Assembly: GCF_036345255.1 (NCBI RefSeq)
Contig: NZ_CP107783.1
Location: 9,479,001-9,543,000, forward strand
Origin: Streptomyces sp. NBC_00569
GTDB lineage: Bacteria; Actinomycetota; Actinomycetes; Streptomycetales; Streptomycetaceae
Length of the DNA: 64,000 nt
Direction: 5' to 3'
Part shown: positions 34,584 to 42,440 of the stretch, piece by piece
How positions within the stretch are numbered: position 1 is the first letter of the stretch
Layout: each line of letters begins with the position of its first letter
Program-made: the position numbers and the translations under genes
The notes under the pieces: generated by a model
The model's database searches: none
The model's input: only the letters and a program-made list of their open reading frames with translations
Told to the model about the DNA's origin: nothing

Positions 34584-35968
34584 GTTCCGAAGTTCTCCTT
34601 CGCCAGCAGCGGCCGCACGCGTCGCGCGAACCCTCCGCTGCGGAACGGGCCTTGCAGCAGCCCCGGCTTGAGCACCTGGGCGAGCGCCGCCGCGATCATG
34701 CCCTGGTCCAGCGCGAGCACGTGGTCGCTGACCCGGCCCGTGTTCACGTCGACCGAGTCGCGGAAGCCCAGCCCGTCCTCGTACGCCCCGAAGTCCCGGG
34801 CGATGCGCTGCAGGTTGGTGACCGCCTCGTCGCGCGCGAACGGCATCGCGAGGAAGGAAGCGTGCGGAGTGACGACGCCGCCGGAGGTGTAGCCGTCGAC
34901 CGCCATGCCGAGGGCGTCCACGCCGTAGGTGGCATAGCCGCCCGCGGGGACGTCGGCAGGGGAGAAGCCCCAGTAGCCGTAGGCCTCCTCGACCATGCCG
35001 TGCTCGATCTGACTGCGGACGTAGCGCTGGTGGTTGAGCCCCCACGCGCCCGGTGACCACGCGGCCTCCGGTACGAACAGCGGCACCATCAGGGCCTCGA
35101 ACATCGATCCGCCCCAGGAGGGGACGATCTTGCGGCCCCGATACGTGTAGTGCCCGCGCCACAGCCGCACACCGTCGACCGTGACCCACTCACCCTCGGG
35201 CTGCTGGTCCTGCTCGGCGCCCGGCTCCAGGGTGCGGAAGGTGTGCCAGTAGTGCTCGCCGGGCAGCGAGCCGTCGGCGATACCGAGGTAACTGGCCATG
35301 CGTGGCTCGGTGTTGAGCGCGCCGTACCAGTGTGGGGTGAAGGTCTCGGTGGCCGTGGAGTACCCGCCGTGCAGCTGGCCGGGGTTGGCCGCCGGATCCG
35401 CGGCGTCGTACGGCGTGTAGTAGAACGACCAGTCGGCGTCCGCGAGCAGCCGTGCCACGCGTGGGCGCAGCTCCGCGTCGGCGTCGGCGGCAAGCCTCAG
35501 GCCCGTGACCAGCCACGCGTTGTCGACGGATGACAGGAACGGGTCGACCGGGTCGCCGCTGCCCGGCCACGAAGTGAGGGTCTCGCCGGTGTAGGCGTCG
35601 TACCAGTTGAGCCAGAATCCGTGGGCGCGCTCAAGCCGTTCGACGGCGCCGACCGTGCGGGCGAGGCGGCGGTGCATCGTCGTGGCGTCGATGACCCCGA
35701 GCCCGCCGGCCGCGACCGTTGCCCACAGCCCGCAACCGATGTTGGTCGGTGAGGTGTTGACGGACGGCGTGAGCCTGCTCGCGGTGACGTCCATCGTGTC
35801 GGCGGTCAGGCCGAAGTCGGTGGTCAGGGCTTCGATGGAGCGGTACGTGTCGCGGAACCAGCGGCGCAGCAGGGCGTCGGTGTCGGCGCCGGCGGCCGTG
35901 CCGGTGGCGCCGAGAGCGAGGGCGGTGGACGCGCCTGCTGCGGTGGCGAGGAAGGTGCGGCGTTTCAT
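34580..35968 (-). CDS. Exported glucoamylase-like (PF10091, GH144-type) glycoside hydrolase
   Basis: A 462-aa protein with a twin-arginine-type signal (MKRRTFLATAAGASTALALG). It carries the glycoamylase-like domain marked by TSPTNIGCGLWATVAAGGLG near 72-91, a WYDAYTGE segment, and GGSMFEALMVPLFVPE near 286-301. Characterised relatives of this fold in GH144 are endo-beta-1,2-glucanases. This would be the extracellular depolymerase feeding the ABC importer upstream. The fold is secure and the beta-1,2-glucan specificity is only a family-level guess. It lies 27 nt after the FN3 protein gene and overlaps the sulfatase gene. Confidence 0.82.
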   Translation of the reverse strand: MKRRTFLATAAGASTALALGATGTAAGADTDALLRRWFRDTYRSIEALTTDFGLTADTMDVTASRLTPSVNTSPTNIGCGLWATVAAGGLGVIDATTMHRRLARTVGAVERLERAHGFWLNWYDAYTGETLTSWPGSGDPVDPFLSSVDNAWLVTGLRLAADADAELRPRVARLLADADWSFYYTPYDAADPAANPGQLHGGYSTATETFTPHWYGALNTEPRMASYLGIADGSLPGEHYWHTFRTLEPGAEQDQQPEGEWVTVDGVRLWRGHYTYRGRKIVPSWGGSMFEALMVPLFVPEAAWSPGAWGLNHQRYVRSQIEHGMVEEAYGYWGFSPADVPAGGYATYGVDALGMAVDGYTSGGVVTPHASFLAMPFARDEAVTNLQRIARDFGAYEDGLGFRDSVDVNTGRVSDHVLALDQGMIAAALAQVLKPGLLQGPFRSGGFARRVRPLLAKENFGT

Positions 35969-35995
35969 CCGTTCTCTCCTGTGAGGGGGGCGTGG

Positions 35996-36796
35996 TCAGA
36001 CACGGGACAGGTGGAGCGAGCGCAGGCCCGGCAGCGGGACGTCGAGCGACAGGGACGCGGTGCCGTCCGGTGTCGAGGTCAGCGGCGGGAGTGGCTCGTG
36101 GGGCAGGGGGGTGCCGAATACGCCGCGGGCCGTGAGCCGGGTGTCGCCCAGTGCGCCGCAAGCCGTCGGGGCATCGGTGGGAAGGGTGTCCGAGCAGTGC
36201 AGTGAGGCCGCGTATGAGGCATCCGGGGCGAGGCCGGTCACCCGCACGACGGCCGTGCGGTCGAGTGCCGGCGATCCCGATGACATACCGGTGCGGTCGG
36301 CGGCCGTGTTCCACACCACGACGTGCACGTGCGAGCCGTCGTCCGTGTGACTCGCCACGGCGCGGACCAGGGCCTGGGCGCCGTCGCCGGTGACGTGCGG
36401 GAGTGCGGTGCCGGTGGCGTCGACCGTGACCGTCACGGTCGCGAGGGCGATACCCCGTGCCTTGACGCACCCGGGAACGGGCGTCGGGGTCGGCGCGCCG
36501 GGGCCGTCGTCGCTCAGGGCCGCGACCTTGTACCAGTAGCCCCGTCCGGGTTCGGCCCAGGTGTCGGCGTACGCAGGGTGAGGGAGTGGTGGCCCGGTCA
36601 GGGGCTCGTAGGGGCCCTCCGCGAACGGCGAGCGGTGCACCGTGTAATCACGGGCGCCCGGCACCGGCTCCCAGGTCAGGAGCACATGGCCGGTGCGGTC
36701 CTCGGCGCGCAGCCCGGCGGGTGGTGGCAGGGCGACGACCTGCGGAGAGTGCGAGGTCCGGCGGGGGGCGCGCTGTGTTGCGATCCTCGGTGACAT
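35996..36796 (-). CDS. Fibronectin type III protein resembling the C-terminal part of GH39 enzymes
   Basis: A 266-aa protein. After a basic N-terminus, an FN3 domain spans about 28-100 (HVLLTWEPVPGARDYTVHRS). A beta-sandwich follows, with HVHVVVWNTAAD and LDRTAVVRVTGLAPDASY, resembling the accessory domain found after the catalytic barrel in some GH39 proteins. No catalytic barrel is present and no clear signal peptide is seen. It may be a carbohydrate-binding accessory or a fragment of a once longer enzyme. It has its own operator-bearing promoter region and heads the sulfatase transcript. Confidence 0.7.
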   Translation of the reverse strand: MSPRIATQRAPRRTSHSPQVVALPPPAGLRAEDRTGHVLLTWEPVPGARDYTVHRSPFAEGPYEPLTGPPLPHPAYADTWAEPGRGYWYKVAALSDDGPGAPTPTPVPGCVKARGIALATVTVTVDATGTALPHVTGDGAQALVRAVASHTDDGSHVHVVVWNTAADRTGMSSGSPALDRTAVVRVTGLAPDASYAASLHCSDTLPTDAPTACGALGDTRLTARGVFGTPLPHEPLPPLTSTPDGTASLSLDVPLPGLRSLHLSRV

Positions 36797-36814
36797 GGTG
36801 GTCCGCCTTTCGAA

Positions 36815-36828
36815 TGGATGCGCATACA
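36815..36828. promoter_or_regulatory. LacI operator upstream of the FN3-GH144-sulfatase genes
   Basis: TGGATGCGCATACA matches TGtAwGCGCATwCA, 18 nt upstream of the FN3 protein start. It gives the downstream depolymerase genes a LacI-controlled promoter separate from the importer promoter. Confidence 0.65.
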
Positions 36829-36897
36829 TTCTCGGCGTACGGATTCACCGACTCCCGCCCCCTGTGGCACGGGACGGGAACCGGCCGATGAGAAGGG

Positions 36898-37785
36898 CTA
36901 CTTCAGCCCGGCGGTGGCGATGCCCTGGGTGAAGAAGCGTTGGAGCAGGACGAAGACGAGCAGCACCGGCAGCACCACGAGGAACGCTCCTGCCATCAGG
37001 ACGCCGTTGGAACCGTCCGCCTGGGTCGGGTCCGTGGCGAACGTGGCGAGGGCGACCGGGAGCGTGTACTTGGCCGGGTCGTTGGTGGCGACCAGCGGCC
37101 ACAGGAAGTTGTTCCAGGAACCGAGGAACACGAAGATCGACAGTGTTGCCAGGGCCGGCTTGACCAGCGGCAGCACGATCCGCCAGAAGATGTACCACTC
37201 GCGGGCGCCGTCCATCCGTGCCGCCTCGAGCAGTTCGTCCGGGATGGCCTGGATGAACTGCCGCATGAGGAAGACACCGAAGGCCCCGGCCGCGAACGGC
37301 AGGATCAGTGCGGCGTAGCTGTCGATCAGGCCCATCGCGCTCATCATCACGAACATGGGCAGCAGCATGAGGTTGCCGGGCACCATCAGTGCGCCCAGCA
37401 CGATGCCGAAGATCGGCCGCTTCCCGGCGAAGTTCAGCTTCGCCAGGGCATAGCCGAGCATCGAGCAGAACAGCAGGTTGCAGACGGTCACGAACACGGC
37501 CACGAGCAGGGAGTTGAAGAGCGCCTGCCCCACGTCCATGCGGTCGAGCAGTTCCCGGAAGTTGTCCAGCGTCCACTCGGACGGCCACCACACCGGCGGG
37601 CTCGCGCCCAGCTCCCGCTGCGTCTTGAACGACGACAGCGCCATCCACAGGAACGGCGCGACCGTCACGATCAGCCCGACGGTGAGCAGGACGTAGACGA
37701 GTGTCCGACGGGCCCGGGCCGCGGGATCCCGCCGCGCCTTGCTCGCCGGGGCCGCGAGCGGGGCCCGGGTCTCAGTCGTGCTCAT
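36898..37785 (-). CDS. Carbohydrate ABC transporter permease (MalG type)
   Basis: A 295-aa membrane permease with about six hydrophobic segments and the EAA loop LLEAARMDGAREWYIFWRIVLPLVKP. It is the MalG half of a CUT1 sugar importer and overlaps its MalF partner by 4 nt (ATGA). As in the first sugar operon, no ATPase gene is linked, so a shared MsiK-type ATPase is likely. Confidence 0.94.
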   Translation of the reverse strand: MSTTETRAPLAAPASKARRDPAARARRTLVYVLLTVGLIVTVAPFLWMALSSFKTQRELGASPPVWWPSEWTLDNFRELLDRMDVGQALFNSLLVAVFVTVCNLLFCSMLGYALAKLNFAGKRPIFGIVLGALMVPGNLMLLPMFVMMSAMGLIDSYAALILPFAAGAFGVFLMRQFIQAIPDELLEAARMDGAREWYIFWRIVLPLVKPALATLSIFVFLGSWNNFLWPLVATNDPAKYTLPVALATFATDPTQADGSNGVLMAGAFLVVLPVLLVFVLLQRFFTQGIATAGLK

Positions 37786-38768
37786 GACGTCTTGTCCTTC
37801 AGGAGGCGGAGCTGGAGCGTGGTGATCGCGAGGACGATCACGAACAGGACGTACGCCATGGCGCTGGCGTAGCCCATGTGGAAGAAGTCGAAGCCCTCGC
37901 GGTACATGTGCAGCGAGATCGTCAGGGTGCTGTCCGACGGGCCGCCGTCGGTCATCACGAACGGCTCCTCGAAGACGTTGAGGAAGCCGATCGTGGTCAT
38001 GACGGCGACGTAGAGCATGGTGGGCCGCAGCAGCGGCACCGTGATCCTGCGGAACTCCTGGAAGATCCCCGCGCCGTCGATCCGTGCCGCCTCCCGAACC
38101 TCCGTCGGAATGGCCTGCAGACCGGCGAGGAAGAGCACCATCGCCGAGCCCATGTTGCGCCAGACGGCCATCATGATCAGGGAGGGCATCGCGAGTGTCT
38201 CGGAGCCGAGGAAATCCGGTGTCTGGATGCCGAGTTGGTGGCCGAGGCCCGCGATCAGGCCCTCGCTGGGGTCGAGGACGAAGCGCCAGATGACGGCGAC
38301 GGCCACGATGGCGGTGACGACCGGCGCGTAGAAGCCGACCCGGAAGAAGGTGCGCAGCCGGTCGATGCCCGAGTTGAGCAGCACGGCGGCCGCCAGACCG
38401 CTGCCGATGGTGAGCGGCACGCCGAGGATCACGAAGTACCCGGTGTTGAACAGTGCCTTGACGAACTTGTCGTCCTGGAACAGCTTCGTGTAGTTGTCCA
38501 GGCCCACGAACTGCGCCGACAGCGGATCGGTGACGTTGCGCAGACCGAAGTCGGTGAAGCTCATCAAGAGCGTGGCCACGATCGGGAACGCCATGAAGGT
38601 GAGGAACAGGACCAGGAACGGCGTGGAGAACAGCCAGCCGGACAGATTGTGGCGGGACAGCCGGTCCCGACGGCGCCCGTCGGGACCGGCGCCGTCACCC
38701 TGGGCCTTCGGCACCACTGCGTCCTGCCCGGCACCAGGCGTACCGGCCTGTGCGGTGGTGGTGCTCAT
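37782..38768 (-). CDS. Sugar ABC transporter permease (MalF type)
   Basis: A 328-aa permease with a roughly 45-residue hydrophilic cytoplasmic N-terminus, six hydrophobic segments and the EAA-like loop VREAARIDGAGIFQEFRRITVPLLRP. It follows the binding-protein gene by 4 nt and overlaps the MalG-type gene, which makes a tight three-gene importer operon. Confidence 0.94.
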   Translation of the reverse strand: MSTTTAQAGTPGAGQDAVVPKAQGDGAGPDGRRRDRLSRHNLSGWLFSTPFLVLFLTFMAFPIVATLLMSFTDFGLRNVTDPLSAQFVGLDNYTKLFQDDKFVKALFNTGYFVILGVPLTIGSGLAAAVLLNSGIDRLRTFFRVGFYAPVVTAIVAVAVIWRFVLDPSEGLIAGLGHQLGIQTPDFLGSETLAMPSLIMMAVWRNMGSAMVLFLAGLQAIPTEVREAARIDGAGIFQEFRRITVPLLRPTMLYVAVMTTIGFLNVFEEPFVMTDGGPSDSTLTISLHMYREGFDFFHMGYASAMAYVLFVIVLAITTLQLRLLKDKTS

Positions 38769-38772
38769 GGGG

Positions 38773-40014
38773 TCAGCCCACCAGCCCCTCGGCCGTCTTC
38801 TGCAGCGCCTTCGCGGTCGCCGCCGGGTCCGCGCCCTGCGAGATCTTCGCCAGGGCGCCCTCGACGGCCGCGGCGTACTCGTTCCACTTCTCCAGCGGCG
38901 GGATCGCCTTCGCCGTGTCGAGCGAGGTCTTGAAGGTGGTGAGCGAATCGCCGCCGCCCTTCAGGGCGGGCTCGTCCCAGGCGGCCTTGTTGGCGGGCAG
39001 CGCCTTGTCCGCCTCGTACCACTCGGCCTGCACCTTCGGCGTGGTGAGGTACTGGGTCAGCTCCTCGGCCGCCGCCTTGTGCGCGCTGTTCTTGAACGTG
39101 ACGAGGGACGCGCCGCCGACCCAGGAGGTCGAGGTCTTGTCCGCCGGGACGGGCACGACCTTGTACTTGTTCTTGATCTGCGGCTGCTGGTCGTCGATGT
39201 TGCGCACCATCCACGGGCCGGACTGGAACATCGGGCGCTTGCCGGAGCCGAAGTCCTTGGTGACGTCGTACCCGGGCGTGAAGGTCTTCTTGGCCAGACC
39301 CTTCTTGAAGTAGCCGGCCCACTCGGTGAACGCCCGTATCGCCGCGGGGGAGTCGAGGGCCGGCTTGCCGTCCTCGCCGATCAGTTCGCCGCCGGCCGAG
39401 TACAGGTACTGCACCCAGCTCTGCCAGGCGCCGGTGCTGCTGGGCTGCAGGTCCGTGCCCCACTCGGCGCCCGCCTTCTGGTAGGCGGCGGCCAGGGCCT
39501 GCTGCTCCTTCCATGTGGTGGGGGCCTTGTCGATGCCGGCCTTCTTGGCGAGGTCGGTGCGGTAGTAGAGCGCGCGGGTGTCGGCGTACCAGGGAACGCC
39601 GTACGCCGTTCCGTCCTTGACGTTGCTGTCCCAGGTGGCGGGGAAGAAGTCGGACTTCTTGAACGTCTTGGTGTCCACCGGCTCCAGGGCGTCCAGGGCG
39701 ATGAACTCGCCCATCATCGTGGAGCCCATCTGGGCCATGTCCGGCGTCTTCTTGGCGGCGATCGCCGACACCAGCTTCTGGTGCACGACGTCCCAGCCCA
39801 CCGGGGTCACCTTGACGGTGATGTTCGGGTGCTGCTCGGTGAACTCGTCGGTGACTGCCTTGAGGCGGGTGCCCTCCTCGCCCATGGCCCACACCGTGAG
39901 CGTCTGCTTCTTGTCCGCTGCCACCTGCTCGCCCCCGCCGCTTCCGCAGGAGGTCAGGGCGAGCGCCGTCACCACCACGGTCGCGGCGACGCTGACGGAC
40001 TTGGTGCGTGTCAT
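38773..40014 (-). CDS. Sugar-binding lipoprotein of the second ABC importer
   Basis: A 413-aa family-1 solute-binding protein. The signal sequence ends in LTSC, giving a lipidated Cys near residue 23. The mature chain has TLTVWAMGEEGTRLKAV and ALYYRTDLAKKAGI. The ATG at 40014 is preceded by GGAGGG at proper spacing. An in-frame start 26 codons upstream would include operator DNA and is rejected. The promoter carries two abutting LacI operators, so uptake is probably induced by the imported sugar. Confidence 0.93.
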   Translation of the reverse strand: MTRTKSVSVAATVVVTALALTSCGSGGGEQVAADKKQTLTVWAMGEEGTRLKAVTDEFTEQHPNITVKVTPVGWDVVHQKLVSAIAAKKTPDMAQMGSTMMGEFIALDALEPVDTKTFKKSDFFPATWDSNVKDGTAYGVPWYADTRALYYRTDLAKKAGIDKAPTTWKEQQALAAAYQKAGAEWGTDLQPSSTGAWQSWVQYLYSAGGELIGEDGKPALDSPAAIRAFTEWAGYFKKGLAKKTFTPGYDVTKDFGSGKRPMFQSGPWMVRNIDDQQPQIKNKYKVVPVPADKTSTSWVGGASLVTFKNSAHKAAAEELTQYLTTPKVQAEWYEADKALPANKAAWDEPALKGGGDSLTTFKTSLDTAKAIPPLEKWNEYAAAVEGALAKISQGADPAATAKALQKTAEGLVG

Positions 40015-40032
40015 GGGGCCCTCCAACACATT

Positions 40033-40063
40033 CATGTATGCGCTGTACGTAAGCGCATACATG
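40033..40063. promoter_or_regulatory. Inverted pair of LacI operators at the importer promoter
   Basis: CATGTATGCGCT and AGCGCATACATG form perfect 12-nt inverted arms around a 7-nt spacer. Read as 14-mers, a site on the minus strand (40035-40048) and one on the plus strand (40048-40061) share one base, with centres 13 bp apart as in the pair at 30359-30385. Confidence 0.78.
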
Positions 40064-40169
40064 ACCTTGTAGTACGAGGAGGGCCGACTCAAGGGGTCTG
40101 GAGGTAACGCTTCCGTAAACGTGCGGAAATCCGCGAACGCGTAGCCGGCGAAGGGCGGTTACGCCCCGC

Positions 40170-41225
40170 TCAAACCGCGCGTTCGTCTGCGCATCCGCAG
40201 CTCGCCCGGCGCGTCACGGTCACTGGCAGCACGCGTACCTCGGCCGCCCGTTCGCGCTCGTGGAGCCGGGCGATCAGCAGCTCCACGGCCACCTCGCCCA
40301 GGAGCCCGGTCGGCTGCCGTACGGTCGTCAGCGTCGGCCGCACCAGACGGCTCAGCGGGATCCCGTCGAAGCCGGTCACGGCGATGTCGTCCGGGACGGC
40401 GACACCGCGCGCCTCCAGGACGTGCAGCGCGCCCACCGCCATCTGGTCATTGGCGAACACCAGGCCGTCGGGCATGGCCTCGTCCCGGTCGAGGAGCTCC
40501 AGCGCGGCCTTGCGGCCCGCGGCCTGGGTGAGATCGCCTCTGGTTTCGGGCGCTTTCGGCAACGGCAGTCCGGCCTCCAGATGGGCGGCCTGGAAGCCAC
40601 GGAAGCGCGCCTCGCCGTCAGGCGAGTCGGCCGGGCCGCCGGCGAAGGCGAGACGGCGCAGCCCGTGGTCGACGATCAGGTGCCGCGTCAGCTCCAACTG
40701 GCCGTCGAAGTTGGCCACTTCGGCATGGTCGTAGCCGGCGTGCCGTTCCCCGGCCAGCAGGACGACGGGCTGCCGTCGCCCCACGACGTCGAGGTCCTCT
40801 TCGGTCAGCGACTGCGCGAGCACGGCCAGACCGTCCACGCGCCCCGCCACCTCGGCGAGTTGCCGGCCGGCCTGGTCGGCGTGCGCGGCCGAGATCAGCA
40901 ACGCGTAGCCCTGGCGCCGCGCCGCACGCTCCATGCCGCGGATGACCTGGTCCGAGTAGAGCACCAGCTCGGCGTCCTCGGCGCCCGGCGCGTGCTCCGC
41001 CTCGGTGTCGTGGAAGTCAGGGAAGCAGAGCCCCAGCACTCCGGTCGCGCGGCTGGCGAGCCCGCGGGCGCTGCCGCTCGGCACATAGCCGAGCTCGCGT
41101 GCCGCGGCCAGGACCTTGTCGCGGGTCGCCGCCCGGACCGCGTCGGGGTTGCGGTAGACGCGCGACACGGTCGCGATGGAGACGCCCGCCTGTTCGGCCA
41201 CGTCGTACACCGTGGGAGTGGTCAT
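40170..41225 (-). CDS. LacI family regulator of the GH3/GH144/sulfatase regulon
   Basis: A 351-aa regulator with helix-turn-helix TVYDVAEQAGVSIATVSRVYR at residues 5-25, hinge SGSARGLASRATG, and the periplasmic-binding-like effector domain with FANDQMAVGALHVLE. The ATG at 41225 gives the normal family start. A longer frame reaching into the GGTGCT repeat would add a His/Gln run and is rejected. A quasi-palindromic operator of the shared consensus lies 65 nt upstream, so the protein probably autoregulates and controls the importer and hydrolase promoters. Confidence 0.93.
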   Translation of the reverse strand: MTTPTVYDVAEQAGVSIATVSRVYRNPDAVRAATRDKVLAAARELGYVPSGSARGLASRATGVLGLCFPDFHDTEAEHAPGAEDAELVLYSDQVIRGMERAARRQGYALLISAAHADQAGRQLAEVAGRVDGLAVLAQSLTEEDLDVVGRRQPVVLLAGERHAGYDHAEVANFDGQLELTRHLIVDHGLRRLAFAGGPADSPDGEARFRGFQAAHLEAGLPLPKAPETRGDLTQAAGRKAALELLDRDEAMPDGLVFANDQMAVGALHVLEARGVAVPDDIAVTGFDGIPLSRLVRPTLTTVRQPTGLLGEVAVELLIARLHERERAAEVRVLPVTVTRRASCGCADERAV

Positions 41226-41290
41226 CCTGCTGTCTCGCCTCGCCCCTTCGCCCGGCACCCTGTGGCGTGCCCGGCTGCCCGCCGTCGTTG

Positions 41291-41306
41291 CTGAAAGCGC
41301 ATTCAG
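41291..41306. promoter_or_regulatory. LacI operator upstream of its own regulator gene
   Basis: CTGAAAGCGCATTCAG is a near-palindrome (one mismatch) containing TGAAAGCGCATTCA of the regulon consensus. Confidence 0.7.
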
Positions 41307-41341
41307 CCTACGGTCGGGTCGGGTGCCGGGGCAACATACCA

Positions 41342-41371
41342 GGTGCTGGTGCTGGTGCTGGTGCTGGTGCT
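41342..41371. repeat. GGTGCT hexanucleotide repeat, five copies
   Basis: Five perfect tandem copies of GGTGCT followed by a GGTGGC-like tail, in the gap between the LacI gene and the dioxygenase gene. The copy number may vary among strains. No coding use is supported. Confidence 0.8.
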
Positions 41372-41448
41372 GATGGCGGTGGCGGTGGCAGATGGCCACC
41401 GGCCGCAGGCGACGGCCGTCGGCCCGGGGTCCTGCGGGAGCGGTGCCG

Positions 41449-42282
41449 TCAGTGGCGCGCGTCGTACAGCACGGGGTTGAGCGGAGTGTCCGGGACCTGG
41501 CCGATCGCCGTGCCGGGCATCCAGCCGCGGTCCGCGGCCTGGTGGTCGTTCGTGGGCTCGGCGACGCGGATGTCGGCGTCCATGTAGATCACCGTCATGA
41601 CGCGGCGCGCGACGGCGGCGCGGTTGGGCCCCGCGTGATGGAAGGTCCACCCCCGGTGGAAGCTCGCGTCGCCGAGCGCGAACGGTTCCACGACGTCCTC
41701 GAAGTTCTGCTCCCGGACGGTCTCCTTGAGGCGGGCCTCGGACTGGTCGGATATGGGCAGGTCGCGGCCGTACGCGAAGAGGTGGCTGCCGCGGGCGAAG
41801 GCGAGCGGGCCCATCTCCACGGGGGTTTCCTGCAGCGGCAGCCAGACGGTCAGGCAGCGGTCGGAGGACAGGGGCCAGTAGTACTGGTCCGCGTGCCAGG
41901 GCGTGATGCCGCCGGACGGCTCCTTGTACAGCGCCTGGTCGTGGTAGAGCCGCACCGCGCGCACGCCGAGCAGCTCGGCGGCGATCCGCGCGAGACGCCG
42001 GGAGAACACCAGCTCCTTCACCTTCTCGTTGTGTTCCCACAGGTTCGTCACCTGAAGGAACGCCTTGCCGTAGGTGTCTCGCTCCGCCAGCGGCAGGTCC
42101 TGGGTGTTGAGCCGGATCACCTCCGAGGTGATCGTCGGCTCGTACGCGGCGATGGTCTCGGGCGTGAGCACGTTCCGCAGGTGCGCGAACCCGTCCCGGT
42201 CGAAGTCCGCCACGGCGTTCGACGGCAGGCCGTCGTAGGGGCGGTCGAGCTCCGGCATGGGCGACGTCGCCGTAACGGTCAT
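41449..42282 (-). CDS. Phytanoyl-CoA dioxygenase-like Fe(II)/2-oxoglutarate oxygenase
   Basis: A 277-aa oxygenase with the facial triad visible: His130-x-Asp132 in WHADQYYWP and the distal His in FHHAGPN near 215-220. An Arg a few residues later can bind 2-oxoglutarate. DQALYKEPSGG precedes the HxD, as in PhyH proteins. It hydroxylates or oxidises a small molecule, but the substrate is not evident. It is divergent from an AraC regulator with 158 nt between, so that regulator likely controls it. Confidence 0.88.
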   Translation of the reverse strand: MTVTATSPMPELDRPYDGLPSNAVADFDRDGFAHLRNVLTPETIAAYEPTITSEVIRLNTQDLPLAERDTYGKAFLQVTNLWEHNEKVKELVFSRRLARIAAELLGVRAVRLYHDQALYKEPSGGITPWHADQYYWPLSSDRCLTVWLPLQETPVEMGPLAFARGSHLFAYGRDLPISDQSEARLKETVREQNFEDVVEPFALGDASFHRGWTFHHAGPNRAAVARRVMTVIYMDADIRVAEPTNDHQAADRGWMPGTAIGQVPDTPLNPVLYDARH

Positions 42283-42440
42283 GGCGGACTTCTCCTCGCT
42301 GTATCGGCGTGGTGCTGGTCCTGCGGGAGGCAGGTCTCCACCGTCGCAGCGGACGCACGCGGGTGCTACGCCGCCAATGACCCGTTCCGGTACTCATTTG
42401 CCCCGTAAGCGGCCGGCCCGCCTGCGCTAGCCTGCACGCC

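Noticed and set aside
41342..41371. GGTGCT repeats considered as a CRISPR-like or iteron array
   Set aside because: The units are 6 bp, contiguous and without spacers, so this is a simple-sequence repeat.
41226..41399. N-terminal extension of the LacI protein with a His/Gln run
   Set aside because: It arises from translating the GGTGCT repeat backwards through the operator. The family start MTTPTVYDVAEQAGVS at 41225 is normal.
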